Assembly (NCBI GenBank): GCA_002898735.1
Contig: BEHY01000001.1
Span: forward strand, 1-64,000
DNA length: 64,000 bases
Direction of reading: 5' to 3'
Origin: Candidatus Thermoflexus japonica
GTDB lineage: Bacteria; Chloroflexota; Anaerolineae; Thermoflexales; Thermoflexaceae
The notes under the pieces were generated by a model, which was not told the origin of the DNA, searched no databases, and saw only the letters and a list, made by a program, of their open reading frames with translations. The number at the start of each line of letters is the position of its first letter. The stretch's first letter is position 1. This document shows, one piece after another, positions 6,595-14,865 of this stretch. Both the position numbers and the translations under genes were made by a program.

Positions 6595-8811
6595 ATGAAC
6601 CCGCACGTGGGGCCTGCCGTCCGGATGCCCGATCTCCGCGGCGCGCCGCTCTGCCTTCCCGCGCTGGCGTGGCTGTTGGGGCTGCTCCTCGCCCGGAGCC
6701 TCCCGTCCGGCGAGGGCCTCTTCCCGCGCTGGACGCTGTTTTTCCTGATCTGGACGCTCCCGATGATCGCCGCCGTCGGGCTCCGTTTCCCCCATCCTGG
6801 GGGCCGTCGTCTCCTCCTCCTCCTCCTGATCCTCCTCCTCGGCGCGATCCGGGGGACCCTTCGCCCGATCCCCTCGCTTCCCCCACCCGTAGCGGCAGCC
6901 GTGGCAGAGGGCGCAGAGCTCACCCTGGAGGGGATCGTCGTCGATGATCCGGCCGAACGCGGCACGGGATCCCGCTTCCGTTTCCGCCCGGACGGCGGGG
7001 ACGGCCTCCTCCGGGTGGATCTCCCCCAGGGCCGTCCGGCGTATGGAGATCGGATCCGGTTGACCGGACGCGCGGGCCCGCTCCCGGTCAGCGCGGGGGT
7101 TGATCCGCGCGCCGCCCTGGCCCGGCAGGGGGTGCTGGGCGTTTTCAAAGCCCGGGAATGGGCCCGCCTGCGATCCGGCGAGGGGAATCCCCTGTTGGGC
7201 CTGCTCTACCGGGCGCGCGGACATGCCCGGGCACGCCTGCGGGAGATCCTCCCGGATCCCGAGGCCGGGCTGCTCATCGGCATCCTGCTGGGGGATGAAA
7301 GCAGCATTCCCTGGCAGGTCGAACAGGCCTTCGCCCGTTCCGGCCTCAGCCACATCGTCGCGATCTCCGGCTACAACATCACCCTGCTCACGGCCCTCTC
7401 CTTAACGATCTTCACCCGGCTCCTGGGCCGGCGGATCGCCCTCTGGGGAACCCTGATCCTGATCCCGGTGTATGCCCTCTTCGTCGGCGCCTCGGCCTCC
7501 GTGGTGCGCGCCTCGATCATGGGAGCCCTCACAGTGATCGCCTGGATGCTGGGGCGCAGCAGCGACGCCCTTAACGCGTTAAGCCTTTCCGCTTTCCTGA
7601 TGACTCTCTGGGATCCGGCCGCGATGGAAGACATCGGCTTTCAGCTGAGCTTCGCCGCCACCATGGGACTGCTCTTCCTGGCCCCGCCCCTGGAAGCCTG
7701 GGCTCAGGGGACGATGGCCCGGCTGTTCCGGGACCCCCAGGCCGCGACGCTGGTGGAGATCCTCCGCGAGGCCCTGCTGGTCTCCCTGGCGGCCCAGATC
7801 GCCACAGCGCCGCTGATGCTGTATCATTTCCGGGAACTCTCCCTGGTCGCCCCCCTCGCCAACCTCCTGACGCTCCCCATGCAACCCCTCGTGATGGCTC
7901 TGGGGATCCCGGCCGCCATCGGGGCGATGCTGGTGGGTCGCCTGGCCGCGCCCCTGGGATGGGCGGCCTGGTGGCCACTCGCCTGGACGATCCGCATCGC
8001 CGATCTGACCGCTCAATGGCCCCTGGCGACGGTGCGCGTCGCCCCCGGCTACCTGGAAGGGATGTTGCTTTTTTATGGAAGCGCGCTGACGCTCCTGCTC
8101 CTTCGCGCCTGGGGCCTTTCCTGGACGGATCTGATCGCTTTTCTTCAGCCCTATCGCCCCGCGATCCGCGCCCTCGGCCTCATCGGGGCGCTGAGCGGCA
8201 TCGCGTTCACTTACCTGCCGGACGGCCGGACGCGGCTGGTGCTCTTTGAGGGAGGCCATGCCCTTCTTCTGGAAACCCCGGAGGGGCACCGGGCATTATG
8301 GCTGGATGGGTCCGGAGATCCTCCCCTCGGGGAATTGGGGCGCTGGCTGGGGCCGTTCGATCGCCGCCTGGATATCGTCATCCTCCAGGGGGAGGAGGCC
8401 ATACGCAAGGTAGATATCCTGAGAGGGCGTTGCGAGGTTCGCCACATCCTGGGAGGGGAAACGCCCATCTCCGCAGGATTGCGGATCGAGATGGGGACCG
8501 TGACCATGCGCGCGATCCCGGGCGGATGGATCCTGGAGATCGGAGGGCAGCGGGCGCTGGTCGCCGGCCGCCACACGGTTGAAGTTGAAGAGGAGATCTC
8601 TGCGGATCTGGTCATTGCAATGGGGGAAGAGCGCCGGGGATTGGCCTTGGCCCGCCAGGTGAACGCGTGGGGGCTTCTGGCGGGGGGGAAGCCAGCGGGG
8701 GGAGCCGCCGGCGCGGTCTCCGGGTTGCGCCATGTCTGGCGCGCCCAGGGCGGCCGGTGGATCGCCGCCGCAACCGACGGGACGGTCTGGTGGATCGGGA
8801 CGGGCCCATGA
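6595..8811 (+). CDS. comEC: ComEC/Rec2-family DNA uptake channel
   Basis: ComEC forms the inner-membrane channel for single-stranded DNA during natural transformation. The 738-residue protein has N-terminal membrane helices, an OB-fold-like domain around residues 100-190, the diagnostic Competence motif SHIVAISGYNITLLTAL near residue 255, and a long polytopic segment to about residue 540. The C-terminal 190 residues occupy the place of the metallo-beta-lactamase domain, but the metal-binding HxHxDH signature is absent, so this part is probably a non-catalytic remnant. GGGGAAAGG precedes the start. The first residues (DLRGAPLCLPALA) are encoded by the right copy of the 40-bp repeat. No other competence genes are in the window. 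Confidence 0.9.
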   Translation: MNPHVGPAVRMPDLRGAPLCLPALAWLLGLLLARSLPSGEGLFPRWTLFFLIWTLPMIAAVGLRFPHPGGRRLLLLLLILLLGAIRGTLRPIPSLPPPVAAAVAEGAELTLEGIVVDDPAERGTGSRFRFRPDGGDGLLRVDLPQGRPAYGDRIRLTGRAGPLPVSAGVDPRAALARQGVLGVFKAREWARLRSGEGNPLLGLLYRARGHARARLREILPDPEAGLLIGILLGDESSIPWQVEQAFARSGLSHIVAISGYNITLLTALSLTIFTRLLGRRIALWGTLILIPVYALFVGASASVVRASIMGALTVIAWMLGRSSDALNALSLSAFLMTLWDPAAMEDIGFQLSFAATMGLLFLAPPLEAWAQGTMARLFRDPQAATLVEILREALLVSLAAQIATAPLMLYHFRELSLVAPLANLLTLPMQPLVMALGIPAAIGAMLVGRLAAPLGWAAWWPLAWTIRIADLTAQWPLATVRVAPGYLEGMLLFYGSALTLLLLRAWGLSWTDLIAFLQPYRPAIRALGLIGALSGIAFTYLPDGRTRLVLFEGGHALLLETPEGHRALWLDGSGDPPLGELGRWLGPFDRRLDIVILQGEEAIRKVDILRGRCEVRHILGGETPISAGLRIEMGTVTMRAIPGGWILEIGGQRALVAGRHTVEVEEEISADLVIAMGEERRGLALARQVNAWGLLAGGKPAGGAAGAVSGLRHVWRAQGGRWIAAATDGTVWWIGTGP
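6630..6669 (+). repeat. 40-bp direct repeat, right copy
   Basis: Identical to 119-158. This copy is part of the comEC coding sequence, residues 13-25. Confidence 0.8.
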
Positions 8812-8937
8812 TTCCGGGCCGTCGAGTCCGGGCGAAGCGCCACCGCCAGAAGGCCCACCCGCTTCCCCGGGCGCATGGATGCTTCCACGCTCCTCGCCGT
8901 CCTCTCAGGCGCGGGCCGCCGAAGGCCGCCTGCGCTC

Positions 8938-9822
8938 CTATGCCCCCGTCAGGCGCATCACATAAAGCGAACCCTCCCGGGGCCAGCGGTGGCCCTCCGG
9001 GCAGACCACCGCCGCCGCCTCCTCCCGGGCCGGGAGCCGACAGAGCGGGCATCGCCAGAACCCATCTCCGGCCGGATGCTCCCCGGGCCCAGCCTCCGCC
9101 CGAACGAAGACGCTGGGGGTCAACTTCCACAGGGCACCGACCCCCTGCACCCAGCCGTCCATCCGGGCCAGCCATGAAGCGGGGATCAGACGCTTCAGCC
9201 AGGGATGGCGGAAATGGGAGACCGCCCGCTCTCGCTGGATCCGAAAGCCCGCCTCCTCCAGCCGGGCGCGCATCCAGGCGGGATGGAAATCGAAATGAAG
9301 AGGGGCAAACTCCACAGGCTCCGGCGAGAAGGGCGACCAGGATTGAGCGCCCAGGACGTAACGGAAGATGGCTTTCAGATGACGCTTGCTGGCGAACTCC
9401 AGAACGAACACGCCCCCAGGCCGCAGGATCTCATGGATCTCCCTGAGCGCGCGGGGCACATCCTGGACGTGATGGATCACCCGGACCATCACGACGGTGT
9501 CGAAGCGGCCGGGCATGAACGGCAGACTGTAAAGGTCGCCCACCACGAAGCGGAAGCGGGGATCATCCCCCCAGCGCCGCCGGGCCGCCTCCACCTGCGT
9601 CCGCGCGTAATCCAGGAGATACACTTCCTCGTAGCCGCCATACAGATCGGCCAGGCGGCCGAACCCGGCGCCGATCTCCACCAGCCGGTGTCCCCGTGGG
9701 GGCAACAGCGCCCGCAACGCGATCCGCTCCGCCAGGTCCTCATACGCCCGGCCCGCCCGCCAGAACGCTTCGTAGTCCGTCGCTTCGTAATCGCAGACCG
9801 GAGGGGAACCTGTCGCCTTCAT
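8938..9822 (-). CDS. Class I SAM-dependent methyltransferase with C-terminal Cys cluster
   Basis: Protein of 294 residues. The SAM-binding motif VEIGAGFGRLADLY is near residue 49, followed by the acidic loop at YLLDYAR and motif VVGDLYSLPF, typical of UbiE/Coq5-like methyltransferases (Methyltransf_11). The last 50 residues contain CPLCRLPA and VVCPEGHRW, a possible single zinc site. The substrate is unknown. The start at 9822 is favoured over 9837 because GGGAGGAG sits five bases before it. It follows the DUF457 gene by 16 bases on the same strand, so the two are probably co-transcribed, and it converges with comEC. Confidence 0.8.
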   Translation of the reverse strand: MKATGSPPVCDYEATDYEAFWRAGRAYEDLAERIALRALLPPRGHRLVEIGAGFGRLADLYGGYEEVYLLDYARTQVEAARRRWGDDPRFRFVVGDLYSLPFMPGRFDTVVMVRVIHHVQDVPRALREIHEILRPGGVFVLEFASKRHLKAIFRYVLGAQSWSPFSPEPVEFAPLHFDFHPAWMRARLEEAGFRIQRERAVSHFRHPWLKRLIPASWLARMDGWVQGVGALWKLTPSVFVRAEAGPGEHPAGDGFWRCPLCRLPAREEAAAVVCPEGHRWPREGSLYVMRLTGA

Positions 9823-9838
9823 GCGATCTCCTCCCATA

Positions 9839-10384
9839 TCATCCGTTCAGGAGGCGCCAGCTCAGGAGCCCCAACCCGGCGATCCCGCTGAGCAGCAGGA
9901 TCCCGTGATCCCACAGCGATCCGGTTCGCCAGCGCGCCAGACGCAGGCGCCCGGTGGAGAGCGGCCACAGCCATGGGATCCCTTGGGGGGTGAGCGCATC
10001 CAGCAGCAGGTGGGAGAGATATCCCGCGGTCCACGCTCCGGCCAGGCCGGGCTCCTTCAAAAACAGCGCGCCCAGCAGGCCCCAGAGGCCTGCCATGGTG
10101 AGGGAATGCGTGGGCCCCCGATGGGGCAGGCGGATCAGCATCCATAGCAGGAAACCGCCTCCCAGGCCGATCCCGACCACCCATGGGGACCGCAGGAGAT
10201 ATCCGCCCAGCGCGCCCCCGGCGATGGCCAGCGCCCCCAGCCCCCGCGCCCCCCGCGCCACGGAGCCCACATCCAGATCCACATCCGGGACCGCGCCGGA
10301 GAAGGCTCCCAGCATGCCCCCCAGCGGTCCACCGATCCAGAAGCCGATCACACCCCCGGTGACGATATGTGTGCGCAATCGCAT
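9839..10384 (-). CDS. DUF457/YdjM-type membrane metal-dependent hydrolase-like protein
   Basis: Protein of 181 residues, mostly membrane helices, with the features of the YdjM/DUF457 family: an early PDVDLD motif (residues 33-38) and PHRGPTHSL (about 82-90), and a later HLLLDALTPQG. The conserved His and Asp residues are thought to bind metal; the substrate of the family is not established. The frame is open well upstream, but that stretch is the hairpin array, so the ATG at 10384 is chosen; a GGAAAGGA lies just upstream. Any transcript of the gene would have its 5' leader or promoter in or next to the array. Confidence 0.8.
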   Translation of the reverse strand: MRLRTHIVTGGVIGFWIGGPLGGMLGAFSGAVPDVDLDVGSVARGARGLGALAIAGGALGGYLLRSPWVVGIGLGGGFLLWMLIRLPHRGPTHSLTMAGLWGLLGALFLKEPGLAGAWTAGYLSHLLLDALTPQGIPWLWPLSTGRLRLARWRTGSLWDHGILLLSGIAGLGLLSWRLLNG

Positions 10385-10423
10385 CCCGTCCGATCCTTTC
10401 CGGGAAGATCTGGCCTTTTCCAC

Positions 10424-11703
10424 GCCGATTGAAATCGGCCTTCGGAGGCGCGGTGCGCCACACGTCGGCCTTCGCCGACGCGAAGAGCCTCTCGGCCGGC
10501 GCAAGCCGGCCATTGGCCTCTCAAGCCGATTGAAATCGGCCTCCAGAGGCGCTCCACGCCCCGCGTCGGCCTCCGCCGACGCGAAGATCCTTCCGGCCGG
10601 CGAAGGCCGGCCATCGGCCGCAAGGCCTCTCCCGGTCGAATTCATTCGACGCCATCCCGTGCGCCGGCCATCGGCCTCTCAAGCCGATTGAAATCGGCCT
10701 CCAGAGGCGCTCCACGCCCAGCGTCGGCCTTCGCCGACGCGAAGATCCTTCCGGCCGGCGAAGGCCGGCCATCGGCCCTAATGCGCCGATTAAAATCGGC
10801 CTCCAGAGGCGCTCCACGCCCAGCGTCGGCCTTCGCCGACGCAAAAGAGCCTCTCGGCCGGCGCAGGCCGGCCATCGGCCGCAAGGCCTCTCCCGGTCGA
10901 ATTCATTCGACACATCCACGCCGGCCATCGGCCGCAAGGCCTCGAGAGGTCGAATTCATTCGACACCACCCCGCGCTCCTTGCCTCGGCCTCCGCCGACG
11001 CAAAGATCCTTCCGGCCGGCGAAGGCCGGCCGCTGGCCGGAGGCCTCTCGAGGTCGAATTCATTCGACCCCCACCCCCACCCCTCACGCGCCCCGCGTCG
11101 GCCGCTCACGCCGATGGAAATCGACCTTTCGAGGCGCGGTGCGACTTGCATCGGCCTGTGCCGACGCGAAGATCCTTCCGGCCGGCGCAGGCCGGCCGCT
11201 GGCCGCAGGCCTCTCCCGGTCGAATTCATTCGACACATCCACGCCGGCCATCGGCCGCAAGGCCTCCCCCGGTCGAATTCATTCGACACATCCACGCCGG
11301 CCATCGGCCTCTCAAGCCGATTGAAATCGGCCTCCAGAGGCGCTCCACGCCCAGCGTCGGCCTCCGCCGACGCAAAGATCCTTCCGGCCGGCGCAGGTCG
11401 GCCATCGGCCGCAAGGCCTCGAGAGGTCGAATTCATTCGACACCACCCCGCGCTCCTTGCCTCGGCCTTCGCCGACGCGAAGAGCCTCTCGGCCGGCGCA
11501 GGCCGGCCATCGGCCGAAGGCCTATCGAGGTCGAATTCATTCGACGCCATCCCGTGCGCCGGGCGTCGGCCGCTCCCGCCGATTGAAATCGGCCTCCAGA
11601 GGCGCTCCACGCCCAGCGTCGGCCTCCGCCGACGCAAAGATCCTTCCGGCCGGCGCAGGCCGGCCATCGGCCGCAAGGCCTCCCCCGGTCGAATTCATTC
11701 GAC
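10424..11703. repeat. Array of four alternating hairpin modules (A-B-C-D), non-coding
   Basis: About 1.28 kb made almost entirely of short palindromes. Module A GCCGATTGAAATCGGC at 10424, 10525, 10683, 10785, 11110, 11316, 11578. Module B CGTCGGCCTCCGCCGACG at 10463, 10564, 10722, 10824, 10983, 11149, 11355, 11460, 11617. Module C GGCCGGCGCAGGCCGGCC at 10494, 10595, 10753, 10856, 11014, 11180, 11386, 11491, 11648. Module D GTCGAATTCATTCGAC at 10635, 10896, 10949, 11053, 11219, 11272, 11426, 11530, 11688. Arms are about seven bases with two- or four-base loops. The order is always A-B-C-D with omissions: ABC, ABCD, ABC, ABCD, D, BCD, ABCD, D, ABCD, BCD, ABCD. Linkers also contain small palindromes. 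Frames are open on both strands but the pattern is structural. It resembles clustered REP/BIME elements more than CRISPR, because there are no unique spacers. Confidence 0.92.
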
Positions 11704-11717
11704 CCCCACCCCCACGC

Positions 11718-12257
11718 CTATGACCCGGGGATCATATCCAGCAGCGCCTTGAGATCCTTCAGGAGCATGAGCAACTTCCCCACCACCGGGTCCAGCCCTG
11801 AAGCCCCCAGGGCGATATCCACCGGCTGATCAAAGCTCACTCCGATCTGGGTGCGAACCGGAACCGTCATATTCAACCGCACCGGAAGGCGGGTGCCCGG
11901 GGGCAGGTTGATGAAGACCGTCCCGTTGATCGTGCCCCCACCTCCGGGCAGCTGGAATGTCGCCGCCGTGGTGATCGGCACCGGCGCCAGCGTCACCACC
12001 ACGGTATCCTGCTGAACCGGGAGCTCAAAGGCCACCGGGACCGATTGGCGGATGGGGATGGTGGTGGAGATATGGGTGCTTCCAAGATCCTGAGCGATCT
12101 CCTCCAGGCGCGCCACGGTCTGGTTCACCGTGGACTTCAGGGAGGACAGCTGCATATAGAGCAAAGCCAGCACCATGACCAGGATCAGATTCACCGTGAA
12201 GGAAAACAGGATGGCGATGTTCCTGAATGCCCCCCATAGCCGTCTGAGGAATGCCAT
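11718..12257 (-). CDS. Membrane-anchored protein of unknown function
   Basis: Protein of 179 residues. One transmembrane helix (about residues 10-38) is followed by a short coiled coil (LSSLKSTVNQTVARLEEIAQDL) and a Val/Pro/Thr-rich beta-type region in which similar strands recur (TIPIRQSVPVAFEL, TFQLPGGGGTINGTVFINL, RLNMTVPVRTQIGVSF). The outer part looks elongated. No family recognised. The start at 12257 has GGAGG at 12266-12270; the in-frame GTG at 12266 lies inside that site. It is downstream of thrB on the same strand, separated by a GC-rich hairpin region, and its 3' end abuts the hairpin array. Confidence 0.75.
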   Translation of the reverse strand: MAFLRRLWGAFRNIAILFSFTVNLILVMVLALLYMQLSSLKSTVNQTVARLEEIAQDLGSTHISTTIPIRQSVPVAFELPVQQDTVVVTLAPVPITTAATFQLPGGGGTINGTVFINLPPGTRLPVRLNMTVPVRTQIGVSFDQPVDIALGASGLDPVVGKLLMLLKDLKALLDMIPGS

Positions 12258-12266
12258 CGTTTTCAC

Positions 12267-12384
12267 CTCCGGGTGGACTGGGAGATGCCTGCCGCATGAT
12301 ATCCCCAGGACTTGCCGTGGCCGGACTCAAGTCCGACAAGGCCGGGAAGAGCCCCGGGAACCCGGGGGCTGGGCCGGCCCGGCC
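12267..12384 (-). terminator. GC-rich hairpins between thrB and the next gene
   Basis: AGCCCCGGG at 12350-12358 pairs with CCCGGGGGCT at 12361-12370 with one bulged G. A second stem, GGACT-CA-AGTCC, lies at 12323-12334, flanked by GGCC on both sides. No T tract follows on the minus strand, so this may be a pause or rho-assisted end for thrB. Confidence 0.4.
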
Positions 12385-13338
12385 TCAAAAGTCCCCATGG
12401 GGATCCCGGCGAGGATCGATCGACGATGCCTCCGGTTCAATTTCCACCCGAACCCCTTCAAAATCAACCTCCACCACCCAGGTGCGCGCGGAGACACCGG
12501 CCTCTTCGAACGCGGCCGCCATCGCCGCTGCGATCGCCTCGTGGCCTTCCGGAGCAAACGCCGCCAGGGCAGGCCCCGACCCGCTGATGCATACGGCCGC
12601 CGCTCCGGCGGCCCGCGCGGCCGCTACCGCTCGTTCGTAGCCAGGGATCAGTTGTGACCGGTAGGGCTCGTGCAGCCGGTCCCGCATGGCTCGACCCAGT
12701 AATCCCCAATCGCCTTCCCGAAAGGCGTGGACCAGGAGCGCGGCATGGCCGATCTGGTAGACGACATCACCCAGGGTTAGGTGAGAGGGAAGCAGACGGC
12801 GAGCCATCTCGGTGGACACGGCCACCCCCGGGAGCGCCAGCGCCACCCGCATGGGGGGAATGGGGACGCGGGCCGTGATCAGACCCTCCTCATCCCGCGC
12901 GACCAGCACCAGCCCTCCCAGCAGCGCAGGCGCCACGTTATCCGGATGCCCTTCCAGCATGGTCGCCATTTCCAGCAGGGCTTCCGGCGGATCAAACCGC
13001 CCCATCCAGGCCTGAGCCAGGGCCAGCCCGCCGACCACGGCCGCCGCGCTGGATCCGAGGCCGGACATCAGGGGGATCCGATTGTGGCAGCGCAGGCGCA
13101 TCGGCGGCAACGCCGATCCCATTCGTTCGAACAGCGCCGCCGCCGCGCGCACCACCCGATTGGTCGCATCGCGGGGGAGGAGATCAGCGCCCTCTCCCTC
13201 AATCATCACCTCCAGGGCGGAGGCCGGCTCGGCCTCGATCTCGTTATACAGGCCCAGCGCCAGCCCCATCCCATCGAAACCCGGGCCCAGGTTCGCCGTG
13301 GTCGCTGGAACACGCACCCGAATCCGCATCGGACCCAT
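12385..13338 (-). CDS. thrB: Homoserine kinase
   Basis: ThrB phosphorylates L-homoserine with ATP, the penultimate step of threonine synthesis. The 317-residue protein is a GHMP kinase: an N-terminal VRVPATTANLGPGFDGMGLAL segment, motif 2 LMSGLGSSAAAVVGG near residue 90 (phosphate-binding loop) and the C-terminal motif 3 CISGSGPALAAFAPEG. These match homoserine kinase rather than mevalonate or galactokinases. The start at 13338 is preceded by GAGAGGTGG; ATG 13329 is possible. Neither thrC nor hom is adjacent. Confidence 0.92.
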   Translation of the reverse strand: MGPMRIRVRVPATTANLGPGFDGMGLALGLYNEIEAEPASALEVMIEGEGADLLPRDATNRVVRAAAALFERMGSALPPMRLRCHNRIPLMSGLGSSAAAVVGGLALAQAWMGRFDPPEALLEMATMLEGHPDNVAPALLGGLVLVARDEEGLITARVPIPPMRVALALPGVAVSTEMARRLLPSHLTLGDVVYQIGHAALLVHAFREGDWGLLGRAMRDRLHEPYRSQLIPGYERAVAAARAAGAAAVCISGSGPALAAFAPEGHEAIAAAMAAAFEEAGVSARTWVVEVDFEGVRVEIEPEASSIDPRRDPHGDF

Positions 13339-13413
13339 CACCACCTCTCATTGAGCCTTTCCACACGGTCCCTGAAGAACACTTCGGCTCGATTTCCCCG
13401 CGCGGGAGCCACC

Positions 13414-14796
13414 TCAGCGGCCTCGCTCGGACTCCACAATCGCCCGGAAGCGTTCCCAGATCCGGGGCGCATAGGCACGGGCCTCCGCGGCGATCCGCTC
13501 CTCATCGAGCGTCAGCAACTGCCGGTCTTTCATCAGGATCCGCCCCCCGCAAATGGTCGTCGTCACATGCGAGCCATCCACACCGAAGATCAGATGCCAG
13601 GGCAGATTCTCCGCTGTTAGAGGCGTGTAGGGCCGGTAATCCAGGAAAATGAGATCCGCGTAAGCGCCCGGCGCCAGCACGCCCAGGGGATGAGGCCAGA
13701 AGAGGGAGGCGATACGGGCGTTCTCCCGGTAGGCCATCGCCATGACTTCCTCCGCCCCCATGGCTCGGGGATCGCGGGCATGAACCTTATGCACCAGGTA
13801 AGCGGTCTTCATCTCTGCAAACATGTTATTGGAGAACCCATCGTTGCCCAGCCCGACCGTCACCCCGGCCTTCCGCATCGCCCCCACCGGCGCCACCCCC
13901 ACCGCGTTGTTCATGTTCGAACGGGGCTGATGGCTGACCTTGCTCTGGGTGCGAGCCAGCAGGTCGATCTCCGCCGCGTCGACATGCACACAGTGCGCAC
14001 ATAGCGTCTGCGGGCCCAGCACGCCCTCCCGGGCGAGGCGTTCCACCGTTCGAACCCCGTAGACCGTCAGGCTGTGCCCCTCGTCCGCCGCATCCTCGGC
14101 CACGTGAATGTGGAAACCGGTCCCCAGCGCTCGAGCTTCCGCAACCGCCTGCTCCATGGTCCCGGGGCCGACCGTGAAGGCTGCATGAAGCCCGAAGGAG
14201 GCGGCCAGGAGGGCGCCGCGCGCATCCCCGGTGGCCCGCCATTCCCGAACCCGCCGGAGGAAGCGGACGTTCTCCCGAATCCCTGCTCTCGCCCCCTCCA
14301 TGCCATTGCGATCGGACACCTCATAACAGAGACACGCCCGCAGGCCCGCCTCCATCACCGCCTCCGCGATGATATCCAGGGAGCCATCGATGCAGGAAGG
14401 GCTGGCGTGGTGATCGATCAGGGTGGTGGTGCCATGACGGATCGCGTCGATCAGACAGACCAGCGCGGAAAGGCGAACCGCCTTCTCATCCAGGGCCCGA
14501 TCCAGACGCCACCAGAGCCGGCGGAGGATGTGGGGGAAATTCGAGGGGGGGTCATCATGGAGCGGCATGCCCCGCGCGAAGGCTCCATAGAAATGGGTGT
14601 GGGCACAGATGCTCCCTGGAAGGACCAGCTGCCCCCGGGCATCCAGGGTCTCCGCATCCGGATACCGCGCCCGCACTTCGGCCGTGGTCCCTACCATTAT
14701 GATGCGATCCCCCTCGATCGCAATCGCCCCGTCCTCGATCACCCGGGGCGGATCCTCCATCGTGCAAACGGTCCCATGGATGATGAGCCAGGTCAC
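13414..14796 (-). CDS. ssnA: SsnA-type aminohydrolase (amidohydrolase superfamily)
   Basis: Metal-dependent amidohydrolase of 460 residues, close in layout to the SsnA aminohydrolases: PGSICAHTHFYGAFARGMP (first metal HxH), LWWRLDRALDE, TTLIDHHASPSCIDGSLD, HIHVAEDAADEGHS, SHQPRSNMNNAVG, GLGNDGFSNNMFAEMKTAYLVHK and the terminal LTAENLPWHLIFG. The RSNMN and WWRLDRALDE segments are, from memory, typical of SsnA rather than of the related MtaD deaminases. The exact substrate is not established for the family, which usually accompanies selenium-dependent purine catabolism genes; none is present here. The start is GTG at 14796 with AGGAGGG five bases upstream. Confidence 0.8.
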   Translation of the reverse strand: MTWLIIHGTVCTMEDPPRVIEDGAIAIEGDRIIMVGTTAEVRARYPDAETLDARGQLVLPGSICAHTHFYGAFARGMPLHDDPPSNFPHILRRLWWRLDRALDEKAVRLSALVCLIDAIRHGTTTLIDHHASPSCIDGSLDIIAEAVMEAGLRACLCYEVSDRNGMEGARAGIRENVRFLRRVREWRATGDARGALLAASFGLHAAFTVGPGTMEQAVAEARALGTGFHIHVAEDAADEGHSLTVYGVRTVERLAREGVLGPQTLCAHCVHVDAAEIDLLARTQSKVSHQPRSNMNNAVGVAPVGAMRKAGVTVGLGNDGFSNNMFAEMKTAYLVHKVHARDPRAMGAEEVMAMAYRENARIASLFWPHPLGVLAPGAYADLIFLDYRPYTPLTAENLPWHLIFGVDGSHVTTTICGGRILMKDRQLLTLDEERIAAEARAYAPRIWERFRAIVESERGR

Positions 14797-14865
14797 GGGA
14801 TCCCTCCTGTCAGCAATAGATGGGATGGGATGATTTGTGATTTTAGCTTGATCCCTGCAGGGGGA

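Noticed and set aside
10424-11703. CRISPR array
   Set aside because: There are no unique spacers of regular length and no cas genes; the intervals between palindromes are themselves repeated.
10688-11752. Long open frames across the hairpin array, 354 codons on plus and 257 on minus (10903-11676)
   Set aside because: Frames are open in several phases on both strands because stop codons are rare in this sequence; the translations are repeats of the palindromes, with no ribosome binding site and shifts of phase between repeat units (for example 158 and 102 bases).
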